Positions 1 to 6,522 are shown, counted from the first letter of the stretch. The stretch is 7,268 nucleotides of DNA from Lachnospira sp. UBA3212 (GCA_002363615.1 DEWK01000013.1:1-7268); one strand, 5' to 3'. The notes: generated from the letters alone by a model not told the origin. Translations and numbers: made by a program.

Positions 1-203
1 TATATATTTAAGTTTCCTTAAATACAAATTGAATCATTCAATCACAGTCAGACAAACGTAAGCTTCTTGTTTACATCCGTTTACTGTTCTTAAAGTTGCT
101 TTAAGCAATTTTAGTTTTCAAAAATCTCTCAAATAGAAATTTTCGGGATGGTTTAATATTGTTCAGTTTTCAATGTTCTGCGCCGTTTGCTCTTGCAAGC
201 GGC
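1..203 (-). ncRNA. Probable 5' leader of a ribosomal RNA operon transcript (16S gene beyond left edge)
   Basis: This stretch has no credible reading frame and lies directly downstream (minus strand) of two rRNA-type promoters. It carries the GAACATTGAAAACTGAAC motif at 161-178 and a second TTGAAAACT at 113-121; motifs of this form are typical of Firmicutes rrn leaders and 16S-23S spacers, where they include the boxA antitermination signal. Small hairpins are visible: a 9-base stem with one C-A mismatch at 182-203, a 5-bp stem at 96-108, a 5-bp stem at 29-41, and an 8-bp stem closed by a GAAA tetraloop at 5-24. No 16S sequence is present, so the mature rRNA should start left of base 1. The leader identity is inferred from promoters plus motif; a tRNA or other stable-RNA operon is the alternative. 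Confidence 0.7.
161..178 (-). promoter_or_regulatory. boxA-like rrn leader motif
   Basis: On the minus strand the bases read GAACATTGAAAACTGAAC, closely resembling the TTTGAAAACT-type sequence found ahead of 16S and 23S genes in Bacilli and Clostridia. In the rRNA antitermination complex boxA RNA is bound by NusB/NusE, which lets polymerase escape Rho and intrinsic termination. The motif starts roughly 25 bases after the predicted P2 start, a normal place for a leader boxA. The exact boxA boundaries are inferred. Confidence 0.6.
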
Positions 204-257
204 TTATATAGAATACCAAATTCCAAATGCTTTGTCAAGAACTTTTTAAACTTTTTT
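203..257 (-). promoter_or_regulatory. rrn promoter P2 with upstream A-tracts
   Basis: The minus strand shows a perfect TTGACA -35 box (233-238), a 17-base spacer and a TATTCT -10 box (210-215). The predicted start is G203 or A204, just after an ATATAA stretch. Immediately upstream of the -35 box, two A-tracts (243-247 and 252-257) lie 9 bases apart as near-repeats of AACTTTTT on the plus strand, in the position of an UP element that binds the alpha subunit C-terminal domain. The strength and the tandem arrangement with P1 fit a ribosomal RNA promoter. Confidence 0.8.
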
Positions 258-270
258 CAAAAACCAATTT

Positions 271-299
271 GAAATAAAAAGTCTCAGTTCCCTTGTCAA
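271..299 (-). promoter_or_regulatory. Possible weak middle promoter between P1 and P2
   Basis: A third perfect TTGACA lies at 294-299 on the minus strand. Exactly 17 bases downstream is TATTTC (271-276), which matches the -10 consensus only in its first three bases. It could be a weak or regulated promoter, or a decayed duplicate of P1/P2. Confidence 0.3.
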
Positions 300-333
300 C
301 TCTTGCTTTTGGGCTTCTCTGTCTTTGCGACAG

Positions 334-392
334 CTTCTAAAGAATATCACTTTTACAAACCACTGTCAACAACTTTTTTCGATTTTTTTCGA
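334..392 (-). promoter_or_regulatory. rrn promoter P1 with phased A-tract UP-like element
   Basis: The minus strand has TTGACA at 364-369, a 17-base spacer and TATTCT at 341-346, the same two hexamers as P2. The start is predicted near 334-335. Upstream, TTTTTTCGA (plus-strand reading) is repeated at 374-382 and 384-392, exactly 10 bases apart, placing two A-tracts on one face of the helix where an UP element would sit. A hairpin with a 5-bp stem (319-323 with 329-333) lies at the predicted 5' end of the transcript. The cvpA terminator ends about 12 bases further upstream, insulating this promoter. Confidence 0.78.
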
Positions 393-403
393 ATTATTTT
401 TTT

Positions 404-440
404 TAATAAAAAAAGAGCTCCGCATCTTGTGCGAAGCCCT
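404..440 (-). terminator. Rho-independent terminator after cvpA
   Basis: On the minus strand a 10-bp stem (430-439 with 415-424, two G-U pairs) closes a five-base CAAGA loop and is followed by seven U residues (408-414). It begins 13 bases after the cvpA stop codon and separates the three-gene unit from the rrn promoters. Confidence 0.92.
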
Positions 441-452
441 TCAATAACCACA

Positions 453-1211
453 TTATCTAGGGAGCATACTGTAGAATACATATACAAATACATTACTGTC
501 ATAGAACTTACTTAAGATCTCATTCTCGCGAACCATAGTAAGAATCTCTGCAGTAGGACCAAATCCCGAGAATGCACTTAAAAGAAGACATGCAACCCAA
601 AGTACTAAGATACCTTCTACAAGACCAATCAATCCACCACCTAATCTGTTTACAAACTTCAATTTATCTGAACCATTCGCAAGCTTCAGGGCAGAAATCA
701 GGATTGCCACAATCACCTTTACAATAATGAAGAGCACAAAGAATGTAAATACTGCAAGTACAGAATATGAAATAGAATTACTTAAACTACGGGCAAAGGC
801 CTGATAAGTCATATCCCCTATAAACAGCTCTGCATTACTTAAGTCATTCTTAAGGAAGGACTGTACACTCTTTGGAATCTCATACTTATCAATGATCAAA
901 GCCTTCTGAGACTCTACATTAATAATATCTCCCGAATTGATTTGACTAAACTCTGTTACACCTTCCGGAGTAATCGCTTCCTCTACCTTAGGATTTACAA
1001 TCTCATAAATCTTATCATAGGCTTCCGTCTTTGCCAGCTGCTTTGAAACGATTGGTGTCAAAATCACACAAGCAAAAATTGCAATTGCCACTCCAATTAA
1101 TGAGAGGAACATCTTAAGTGAACCTCTTACCATACCAATCATCACCAAAATTAACAGGAAAACCCCAACTCCTATTAATAATGTCTGACTATCTAACGCC
1201 AAGTTAGCCAT
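453..1211 (-). CDS. CvpA family integral membrane protein
   Basis: This 252-residue protein is predicted to sit in the cytoplasmic membrane. Hydrophobic segments fall at about residues 10-29, 33-53, 146-175 and 188-215, with a soluble loop of about 90 residues (54-145) between the first and second pairs. The last pair begins with the glycine-rich NRLGGGLIGLVEG motif (188-200) typical of the CvpA/colicin V production family. Escherichia coli CvpA is linked to colicin V production and envelope tolerance; the biochemical role of Firmicutes members is not settled. The start is placed at ATG 1211 because a full AGGAGG site (1221-1226) lies 9 bases upstream; an 18-residue GTG-started extension to 1265 would bury that site in coding sequence. 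It is last in a three-gene unit, 74 bases after the DUF5711-like gene. I give no symbol because orthology to E. coli cvpA is uncertain. Confidence 0.87.
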   Translation of the reverse strand: MANLALDSQTLLIGVGVFLLILVMIGMVRGSLKMFLSLIGVAIAIFACVILTPIVSKQLAKTEAYDKIYEIVNPKVEEAITPEGVTEFSQINSGDIINVESQKALIIDKYEIPKSVQSFLKNDLSNAELFIGDMTYQAFARSLSNSISYSVLAVFTFFVLFIIVKVIVAILISALKLANGSDKLKFVNRLGGGLIGLVEGILVLWVACLLLSAFSGFGPTAEILTMVRENEILSKFYDSNVFVYVFYSMLPR

Positions 1212-1220
1212 GCTTCTTTT

Positions 1221-1226
1221 CCTCCT
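1221..1226 (-). promoter_or_regulatory. Ribosome binding site fixing the cvpA-family start
   Basis: A perfect AGGAGG on the minus strand lies 9 bases before the ATG at 1211-1209. No comparable site precedes the upstream GTG at 1265, so this site decides the start. Confidence 0.88.
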
Positions 1227-1253
1227 TCTATTATCCCAATAATCTTCGTATTT

Positions 1254-1281
1254 ACAGATTAACACTTTTTTTCCAATCTGT
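1254..1281 (-). other. Intercistronic hairpin between the DUF5711-like and CvpA genes
   Basis: ACAGATT and AATCTGT (7 bp, 14-base A-rich loop) flank an inverted repeat in the 74-base gap, starting 4 bases after the DUF5711-like stop codon. There is no U-tract after it, so it is not a standard terminator. It could act in mRNA processing or stability, or be chance in AT-rich DNA. Confidence 0.35.
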
Positions 1282-1285
1282 CACT

Positions 1286-2482
1286 CTATTTCATTTTAAT
1301 TTTTTCGGCACGATCCTCATAAAGCACCAAATACCGATATTCTTTCCCTGTAGGAAGAATCGCTCGAGCAGTAGAACTAAGCTGCCCCTGGTACTTCTCC
1401 TTCCCTGAAAATGATACCAAAGCAAAAGAATCCTCATTATAAAGCACTACATTTTTCCCGTCTAAAAAGACACTATCATAGGACTTTGTATACTTATATT
1501 CAGCCATTCGAACCCCTTTTAGGTTATAAACCGCAATCTCAAAAGGCTTTTTTTCTGACCCCCGGTAATAGATCAGGCCAAAATACTTGTCATTATAAAA
1601 GACCTTACTAATTTCTCCTTCCGTCTTCTCTTCCCAGATTTTTTCCGGCTTTTCCTTGATTTTATAAAGCATAAGCTTATCATCTCCATAAGCCACCAGC
1701 AAATCATTATTTAAAAATTCCATCTTAGGAAGGATGGTGTCATTTAATTCGTAGGCGCCCACCAGGTTATCCACCTCGCTTTGTCCCACCTCTCCAAAAT
1801 TATAAAACATAAGCTTAGAACTGCTTTTTCCGCCATCGATTGAAACATAGGAGACTGCCAGTTTTTTTCCATCATCAGAAATAGCCAGATCAATGGGATA
1901 TCCCGTCTCTTCTAAGGCTGTTTTTCCCGAACTAATTACCTGATTTTCCTTGTCACGAATCTCAATGTAACTGTCATTGGTATCTTCTAAAATCGCCGCA
2001 ACCACCCCTTTTTTCGCTACAGAAACCTTCTTAATAGGGTAAGGCATGGTCACCTCTCCCACTTCCTTTTCTGTATTAAAAAGAAAGATGCTATTAGCTC
2101 CCTGGTCGGCCACAGCCGCATAATCTCCATTTACATCTGCAATCGGATTATCAAATTCAAAAGCCTTGTTCCAAATTGATTCCGACTGGCCCATATAGGC
2201 CGCACCATCATTACTATACTTTAAAAAATAATCACCAAACTTGGTAAAGTAACTATTATGTTCCTCTCCTAAGTCTATGGTAGATATCACTTCATATTTG
2301 CTAAAGGTTCTATTCCTTGAATAGATTTGATAGCCTGTCACAAAAACAAAGACCACTGCCAAAACAAGCCAAAACCTGATTCGTCTCTTACGAACGCGAT
2401 TTCTGGTTTCCGTGTCCATCAAGTTCGGGTCTCGTTCAAACAGATTTAAGATTCTCCTAAGAACCCTTTGTCGCTTGCTCAT
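1286..2482 (-). CDS. DUF5711-like membrane-anchored beta-propeller protein
   Basis: This is a 398-residue protein with a strongly basic N-terminus (arginine-rich, residues 1-35), one transmembrane segment at about 36-53, then a large outside domain. The domain shows repeating short beta-strand patterns alternating with polar turns (for example around 60-100, 120-140, 190-230 and 250-330), as expected of a degenerate WD40/PQQ-like propeller. The layout and its place directly before a CvpA-type gene match the DUF5711 family that I recall from Clostridia; the family name is from memory and unsearched. Function is unknown. No catalytic motif is visible, so a scaffolding or sensing role at the cell surface is a guess. 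The ATG at 2482 is supported by AAGGAG at 2488-2493, inside the end of the preceding gene, and only 2 bases separate the two genes, implying translational coupling. Confidence 0.8.
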   Translation of the reverse strand: MSKRQRVLRRILNLFERDPNLMDTETRNRVRKRRIRFWLVLAVVFVFVTGYQIYSRNRTFSKYEVISTIDLGEEHNSYFTKFGDYFLKYSNDGAAYMGQSESIWNKAFEFDNPIADVNGDYAAVADQGANSIFLFNTEKEVGEVTMPYPIKKVSVAKKGVVAAILEDTNDSYIEIRDKENQVISSGKTALEETGYPIDLAISDDGKKLAVSYVSIDGGKSSSKLMFYNFGEVGQSEVDNLVGAYELNDTILPKMEFLNNDLLVAYGDDKLMLYKIKEKPEKIWEEKTEGEISKVFYNDKYFGLIYYRGSEKKPFEIAVYNLKGVRMAEYKYTKSYDSVFLDGKNVVLYNEDSFALVSFSGKEKYQGQLSSTARAILPTGKEYRYLVLYEDRAEKIKMK

Positions 2483-2484
2483 AC

Positions 2485-3582
2485 TTACTCCTTCGTACTG
2501 GTATTTGAAAAGCTTTGATTGTAGAAATCCTTCGCTTCCTCCACATTCTGGATATTCCTTGATTTCATAATATCAAGCAAGGCATCGATTTTCCCTATGC
2601 TAAGATCCGGATCTTCCAGATAGGTGGAATAATTCGTCTTAAGTTCCTCTTTCACCGCCTTTTCCTGAACCTTTGCAGCCTCAATCTTACCCTTAAGCTC
2701 ATCCAGCCTTCTCTGCTTTTCATCCACTTCCGGCTTATATTTTTCTTCCAATTCCTTCTTAATCTTGCCACTGGCCTCCTCAAAAGATTCCTTGGCAAGT
2801 TTTAACCGGTCTGACAGGTCATCTTTTTGGCCTCCCAGGTCTTTTAACCTTTCATCATGCCCCTCTAAACCATACATACTTTCATCCTGATCCCTTTTAA
2901 TAGCCCTCTTCTTTCTTCCAATTTCCTTTCGAAGAGCTACTACCTCATCATACCGAACCCTTAACTTGCTAAGGGTTTCGTGATGATTATCCTTCGTTAA
3001 AATCCGAACCGTAATGTGGATTGCAAGAGCAAGCACCACAAACACGATGAAGATAAGCCAAGCGACCCACTTGTGTTCCGGGCGTATCAGGCAGCACACA
3101 AGAAAAGCAGGAAGTCCCAGGAAGAAGGCCAAATAATATAGGATCACCTGGCAAACCTCTCCTAAGCCACGGGGATAAAAAATAGTAAAGAAAAATCTTC
3201 CTCCACAAAATGCCGACACGCCCTCTTCCTGAACCGCCGCTCGGATCTCTTTTTGAATCTCCTTCATCTTCTCTCGCTCATCCTTGGTTTCCTCTAGGAT
3301 TCGATTTTTCACCCCAGCGTTTTTATCCTTTTTTCGCTGGTCTTCCGCTTTTTTAATTTCTTTTTCCTTCTGGGAAATGTCCTTTTCCACAGGATCCAAC
3401 AATTCCTTCTTCTTTTCCTCTATTCTAGCCTTTTCTTCTTTCTCCCAACCTTTATTAAGTCCCTCTAATTGCCCCTTTAAATCATCCATTTCCTGGGCAT
3501 AGCGTTCCTTATCAAACTTTAATTGACTCTCAGCCTGCTTTAATTCCTTCAAGTGAAGCAAAGAGGATATTTTATCTTCCAT
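2485..3582 (-). CDS. Coiled-coil protein with central two-TM hairpin, function unknown
   Basis: This 365-residue protein has a symmetrical plan: a charged coiled coil (about residues 11-118, rich in Lys and Glu), two hydrophobic segments (about 143-165 and 171-194) joined by a short RPEHK turn, then a second coiled coil (about 199-315) and a short C-terminal helical tail (329-355) with an IDALLDIM...VEEAKDFY pattern. There is no signal peptide, so both coils are probably cytoplasmic with the hairpin in the membrane. I do not recognise a named family. A TTG-started extension to 3687 is rejected because the promoter at 3623-3651 lies inside it and a GAGGTG site (3586-3591) precedes ATG 3582. 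It is first in the unit with the DUF5711-like and CvpA-type genes, and is linked to the former by a 2-base gap. A role in membrane organisation or envelope stress is only inferred from context. Confidence 0.8.
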   Translation of the reverse strand: MEDKISSLLHLKELKQAESQLKFDKERYAQEMDDLKGQLEGLNKGWEKEEKARIEEKKKELLDPVEKDISQKEKEIKKAEDQRKKDKNAGVKNRILEETKDEREKMKEIQKEIRAAVQEEGVSAFCGGRFFFTIFYPRGLGEVCQVILYYLAFFLGLPAFLVCCLIRPEHKWVAWLIFIVFVVLALAIHITVRILTKDNHHETLSKLRVRYDEVVALRKEIGRKKRAIKRDQDESMYGLEGHDERLKDLGGQKDDLSDRLKLAKESFEEASGKIKKELEEKYKPEVDEKQRRLDELKGKIEAAKVQEKAVKEELKTNYSTYLEDPDLSIGKIDALLDIMKSRNIQNVEEAKDFYNQSFSNTSTKE

Positions 3583-3585
3583 AAA

Positions 3586-3591
3586 CACCTC
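3586..3591 (-). promoter_or_regulatory. Ribosome binding site fixing the coiled-coil gene start
   Basis: GAGGTG on the minus strand sits just before ATG 3582. Together with the promoter whose start point is predicted near 3616, it gives a leader of about 34 bases and excludes the longer open frame. Confidence 0.75.
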
Positions 3592-3622
3592 ATTTCTAAA
3601 AAAATTGCCAATAGGTATAATA

Positions 3623-3651
3623 AGTTTACCACACAAGACCTCTTCTCTCAA
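3623..3651 (-). promoter_or_regulatory. Promoter of the three-gene membrane-protein unit
   Basis: The minus strand has TTGAGA (3646-3651), a 17-base spacer and TAAACT (3623-3628): 4 of 6 matches to consensus in each box. It points at the coiled-coil gene and is back-to-back with the plus-strand promoter at 3672-3700, with 20 bases between the two -35 boxes. Confidence 0.65.
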
Positions 3652-3671
3652 CCAAACTTTTCTCTTTCTTC

Positions 3672-3700
3672 TTGCATTTCCCTTCAAATGCCGTTATACT
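3672..3700 (+). promoter_or_regulatory. Promoter of the small conserved gene
   Basis: TTGCAT (3672-3677), a 17-base spacer and TATACT (3695-3700, 5 of 6 to consensus) precede the small plus-strand gene. Transcription should begin near 3707, leaving a 20-base leader that carries the AAGGAG site at 3715-3720. Confidence 0.75.
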
Positions 3701-3726
3701 CATACAAAATCCAAAAGGAGAAGACT

Positions 3727-3993
3727 ATGTTTGAACTCTGGGCAAAAACCGTTAAAAACAACAAAGTCATAAAGGACACTGTGATCACCTTAAAAGACCA
3801 GGATACTCGCACCCATAAAATCTTTAAAGCCTTAGAGGAGGCTTGTATCCAGTTTGATCTGGAACGTCCTATTTGGCTGGAGATGAATGTGGAGCAATTT
3901 AAAAGAAGCAAGCGGACTCGTTTCCGCCAAGATAACTTTATTGAAAGTATCCCCTTTGACTATCTGGAAATTTGTATCCTGAAAGAAAATTAA
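3727..3993 (+). CDS. Small conserved hypothetical protein (88 residues)
   Basis: This 88-residue soluble protein is the only plus-strand gene in the window. It is mixed alpha/beta by eye: a beta-like start (FELWAKTVKNN), a central helix (about 31-44), a basic patch KRSKRTR (59-65) and a closing strand ending DYLEICIL. There is no signal peptide, membrane segment or cysteine pair. Its sequence looks like a short uncharacterised protein that I recall from Lachnospiraceae and related Clostridia, but I know no function and could not search. ATG 3727 is chosen because AAGGAG ends 6 bases upstream and the promoter at 3672-3700 lies inside the longer open frame that begins at 3553. It is a single-gene unit with its own promoter and terminator, diverging from the coiled-coil gene. 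The basic patch might suggest nucleic acid contact, but that is speculative. Confidence 0.85.
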   Translation: MFELWAKTVKNNKVIKDTVITLKDQDTRTHKIFKALEEACIQFDLERPIWLEMNVEQFKRSKRTRFRQDNFIESIPFDYLEICILKEN

Positions 3994-4007
3994 TTTTCTT
4001 ACACATC

Positions 4008-4043
4008 AAAAGAACCGTCGACTTTTCGGTCGACGGTTCTTTT
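4008..4043. terminator. Bidirectional terminator between the small gene and xfp
   Basis: A perfect 15-bp inverted repeat (4008-4022 with 4029-4043) encloses a six-base loop. The GC-rich core ACCGTCGAC is flanked by AAAAG/CTTTT on both sides, so each strand ends the stem in a U-run. It begins 14 bases after the small gene's stop and lies 61 bases beyond the xfp stop, serving two convergent transcripts. Confidence 0.93.
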
Positions 4044-4104
4044 CTATATCTTATTTGAGAATCATAAGAATATGAAATTTACTGTGTTTACAGAATCATT
4101 CTAA

Positions 4105-6522
4105 TTACTTAGATTCTGGAGTATGCCACTTCCAGTTCTCAACTTCTGGGAGATCACATCCTACATCTGCGATGTACTGCTTGTGTTCAACAAGCTTATC
4201 TCTCATCTGCTGCTGTAAGTAAGCACCCTTGTTTCCAAGCTGAGGTAATACAGAAATCGTATTCTCAACGATATGGAAACGATCAATATGGTTCTGAACA
4301 CGCATATCGAATGGAGTAGTAATAGTACCTTCCTCCTGATAACCGAATACATGGATGTTACGGTTATGTCTCTCATATGTTAACTCGTGAACGAGTGTTG
4401 GATATCCGTGGAATGTGAAGATGATTGGCTTATCCTTTGTGAATAATGAATCATAATCAACATCGCTTAATCCGTGAGGATGCTTAGTCTGTGGCTGAAG
4501 CTTCATAAGGTCAACTACGTTGATGAAACGAATCTTAATGTCAGGAATGTTATCACGTAAAATAGTAACAGCTGCAAGTGTCTCAAGTGTTGGAGTATCA
4601 CCACAACATGCCATAACAACATCTGGCTCCTGACCCTGATCGTTAGAAGCCCAATCCCAGATACCAATACCCTGAGTACAGTGCTTGATTGCCTGGTCCA
4701 TAGTAAGCCACTGGTTAGATGGGTGCTTAGATGCTACGATTGCATTTACATAGTTCTTAGATCTGATACAGTGATCGAATACAGAAAGTAAGCAGTTAGC
4801 ATCTGGTGGAAGGTAAAGACGTACAACGTCTGCCTTCTTATTAGCGATATGATCAAGGAAACCTGGATCCTGGTGAGTATAACCATTGTGATCCTGCTGC
4901 CATACGTTTGATGAAAGGATAATGTTAAGCGAAGCAATTTCCTTTCTCCATGGAAGCTCTGAAGTTACCTTTAACCACTTAGCGTGCTGTGCTACCATTG
5001 AGTCAACAACACGGATGAATGCTTCGTATGATGCGAAGAATCCATGACGACCGGTAAGAAGATATGCTTCTAACCAACCTTCACACATATGCTCTGATAA
5101 CATACCATCCATGATACGTCCTTCTGGTGCGATACCTTCATCATCATCAAGAATGTCAGCATTCCACTCACGGCTTGTAGCCTTAAATACTTCATATAAT
5201 CTGTTAGACATTGTCTCATCCGGTCCAAAGATACGGAAGTTACGAGCATCCTTGTTCAATGTTACGATATCACGAACAAATCCGCCTAACTTAATCATAT
5301 CCTGTGCCTTGCAAGCACCAGGAGCTTCAACGTCTACACCATACTCTCTAAAGTCAGGGAGTCTAAGGTCACGGAGTAACAAACCACCGTTCGCATGTGG
5401 GTTAGAACCCATTCTGTAATCTCCGTCTGGAGTAAGAGCCTCGAGCTCAGGAATTAACCTACCTTCCTCTGTAAATAACTCTTCAGGCTTGTAACTTAAT
5501 AACCACTCCTTTAATAAGTCAAGGTGCTCAGGCTTCTCCATTGTGATTGGTACCTGATGAGCACGGAATGAATCCTCAATCTTAAGTCCATCAACAACCT
5601 TAGGACCGGTCCATCCCTTAGGAGTTCTTAAGATGATCATAGGCCACATTGGTCTAGTAGGATCGTTGTTCTCTCTAGCATTCTTCTGGATAGCCTTGAT
5701 CTTGTCCATAGCCTTGTCAAGAGCCTTAGCCATCTCTCTATGCATATAAAGCTTATCTGAACCATCGTTCTCTTCAGCGAAGTAGTTAACGTAGATTGGC
5801 TCATATCCATTACCCTTGAAGAAGTTTTCTCTCTCTTCGTCAGAAATACGAGCGAAGATAGTAGGGTTAGAAATCTTATATCCATTTAAGTGAAGGATAG
5901 GAAGTACAGCACCATCATAGATAGGGTTGATGAACTTGTTACCCTGCCATCCTGTAGCTAAAGGTCCGGTCTCAGCCTCACCATCACCAACGACACATGC
6001 AACAACGAGATCTGGGTTATCAAGTACAGCACCAAAAGAGTGTGCAAGTGAATAACCAAGCTCTCCACCTTCGTGGATAGATCCAGGACAAGCTGGAGCA
6101 ACGTGTGAAGATACTCCACCTGGGAATGAGAACTGCTTGAATAACTTCTTCATTCCTTCAAGATCCTGTGCTACGTTAGGATATACCTCTGAATAAGTTC
6201 CCTCACACCAGCTGTTTGCAAGGAAGAAGTTTCCACCATGTCCAGGACCAGAGATATAAATCATATCCTGATCATACTTCTTGATTACACGGTTTAAGTG
6301 TGTGTAAATGAAGTTCTGTCCAGGTACTGTTCCCCAGTGACCAACGATCTTATGCTTAACCTGATCTCTGGTCAATGGTTCACGTAATAATGGGTTGTCA
6401 AGTAAGTAAAGCTGACCAGCTGCTAAGTAGTTAACAGCACGGAAATAAGCATCCATTTTCTCAAGATACTCATCGGTCATTGGAAGCTTCTCGACGCAAT
6501 CTGTTGAATTTGAGTTTGCCAT
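4105..6522 (-). CDS. xfp: Xylulose-5-phosphate/fructose-6-phosphate phosphoketolase
   Basis: This 805-residue cytoplasmic enzyme uses thiamine diphosphate and phosphate to cleave xylulose 5-phosphate, and often fructose 6-phosphate, giving acetyl phosphate plus glyceraldehyde 3-phosphate or erythrose 4-phosphate. Length and motifs match the family throughout: GHWGTVPGQ (61-69), SGPGHGG (91-97), HEGGELGYSLAHS (150-162), the cofactor/Mg motif GDGEAETGP (179-187), HLNGYKISNP (211-220), AHQVP (321-325), FGPDE (432-436) and QDHNGYTHQDPGF (543-555). Histidines 62, 95, 140, 322, 545 and 550 and Glu 436 correspond to conserved active-site positions. Substrate preference cannot be read from the sequence. 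ATG 6522 is preferred over a TTG 10 codons upstream because GAGAGGAG (6533-6540) lies between them. Codons are strongly skewed (Lys AAG, Phe TTC, Asn AAC, Pro CCA) compared with the unit at 453-3582, suggesting high expression. It has its own promoter and terminator and appears monocistronic. Confidence 0.97.
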   Translation of the reverse strand: MANSNSTDCVEKLPMTDEYLEKMDAYFRAVNYLAAGQLYLLDNPLLREPLTRDQVKHKIVGHWGTVPGQNFIYTHLNRVIKKYDQDMIYISGPGHGGNFFLANSWCEGTYSEVYPNVAQDLEGMKKLFKQFSFPGGVSSHVAPACPGSIHEGGELGYSLAHSFGAVLDNPDLVVACVVGDGEAETGPLATGWQGNKFINPIYDGAVLPILHLNGYKISNPTIFARISDEERENFFKGNGYEPIYVNYFAEENDGSDKLYMHREMAKALDKAMDKIKAIQKNARENNDPTRPMWPMIILRTPKGWTGPKVVDGLKIEDSFRAHQVPITMEKPEHLDLLKEWLLSYKPEELFTEEGRLIPELEALTPDGDYRMGSNPHANGGLLLRDLRLPDFREYGVDVEAPGACKAQDMIKLGGFVRDIVTLNKDARNFRIFGPDETMSNRLYEVFKATSREWNADILDDDEGIAPEGRIMDGMLSEHMCEGWLEAYLLTGRHGFFASYEAFIRVVDSMVAQHAKWLKVTSELPWRKEIASLNIILSSNVWQQDHNGYTHQDPGFLDHIANKKADVVRLYLPPDANCLLSVFDHCIRSKNYVNAIVASKHPSNQWLTMDQAIKHCTQGIGIWDWASNDQGQEPDVVMACCGDTPTLETLAAVTILRDNIPDIKIRFINVVDLMKLQPQTKHPHGLSDVDYDSLFTKDKPIIFTFHGYPTLVHELTYERHNRNIHVFGYQEEGTITTPFDMRVQNHIDRFHIVENTISVLPQLGNKGAYLQQQMRDKLVEHKQYIADVGCDLPEVENWKWHTPESK

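Noticed and set aside
303..515. Plus-strand open frame of 70 codons spanning the terminator and rrn promoters
   Set aside because: It has no ribosome binding site, is rich in Phe/Thr from A/T tracts, and overlaps two promoter elements, a strong terminator and the end of the cvpA-family gene.
1212..1265. 18-residue N-terminal extension of the CvpA-type protein
   Set aside because: It needs a GTG start without a ribosome site and would place the AGGAGG at 1221-1226 inside coding sequence.
2987..3208. Cysteine-rich 73-codon frame inside the coiled-coil gene
   Set aside because: It is a same-strand alternate-frame shadow of the membrane hairpin coding region, with no start signals of its own.
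3583..3687. 35-residue N-terminal extension of the coiled-coil protein
   Set aside because: It needs a TTG start and contains the likely promoter and ribosome site of the gene.
3553..3726. 58-residue N-terminal extension of the small plus-strand protein
   Set aside because: It overlaps the opposite gene and contains the promoter (3672-3700) and ribosome site that precede ATG 3727.
4008..4043. Perfect inverted repeat as a transposon end, operator or attachment site
   Set aside because: Its position between two convergent stops and its flanking A/U-runs are fully explained by a bidirectional terminator.
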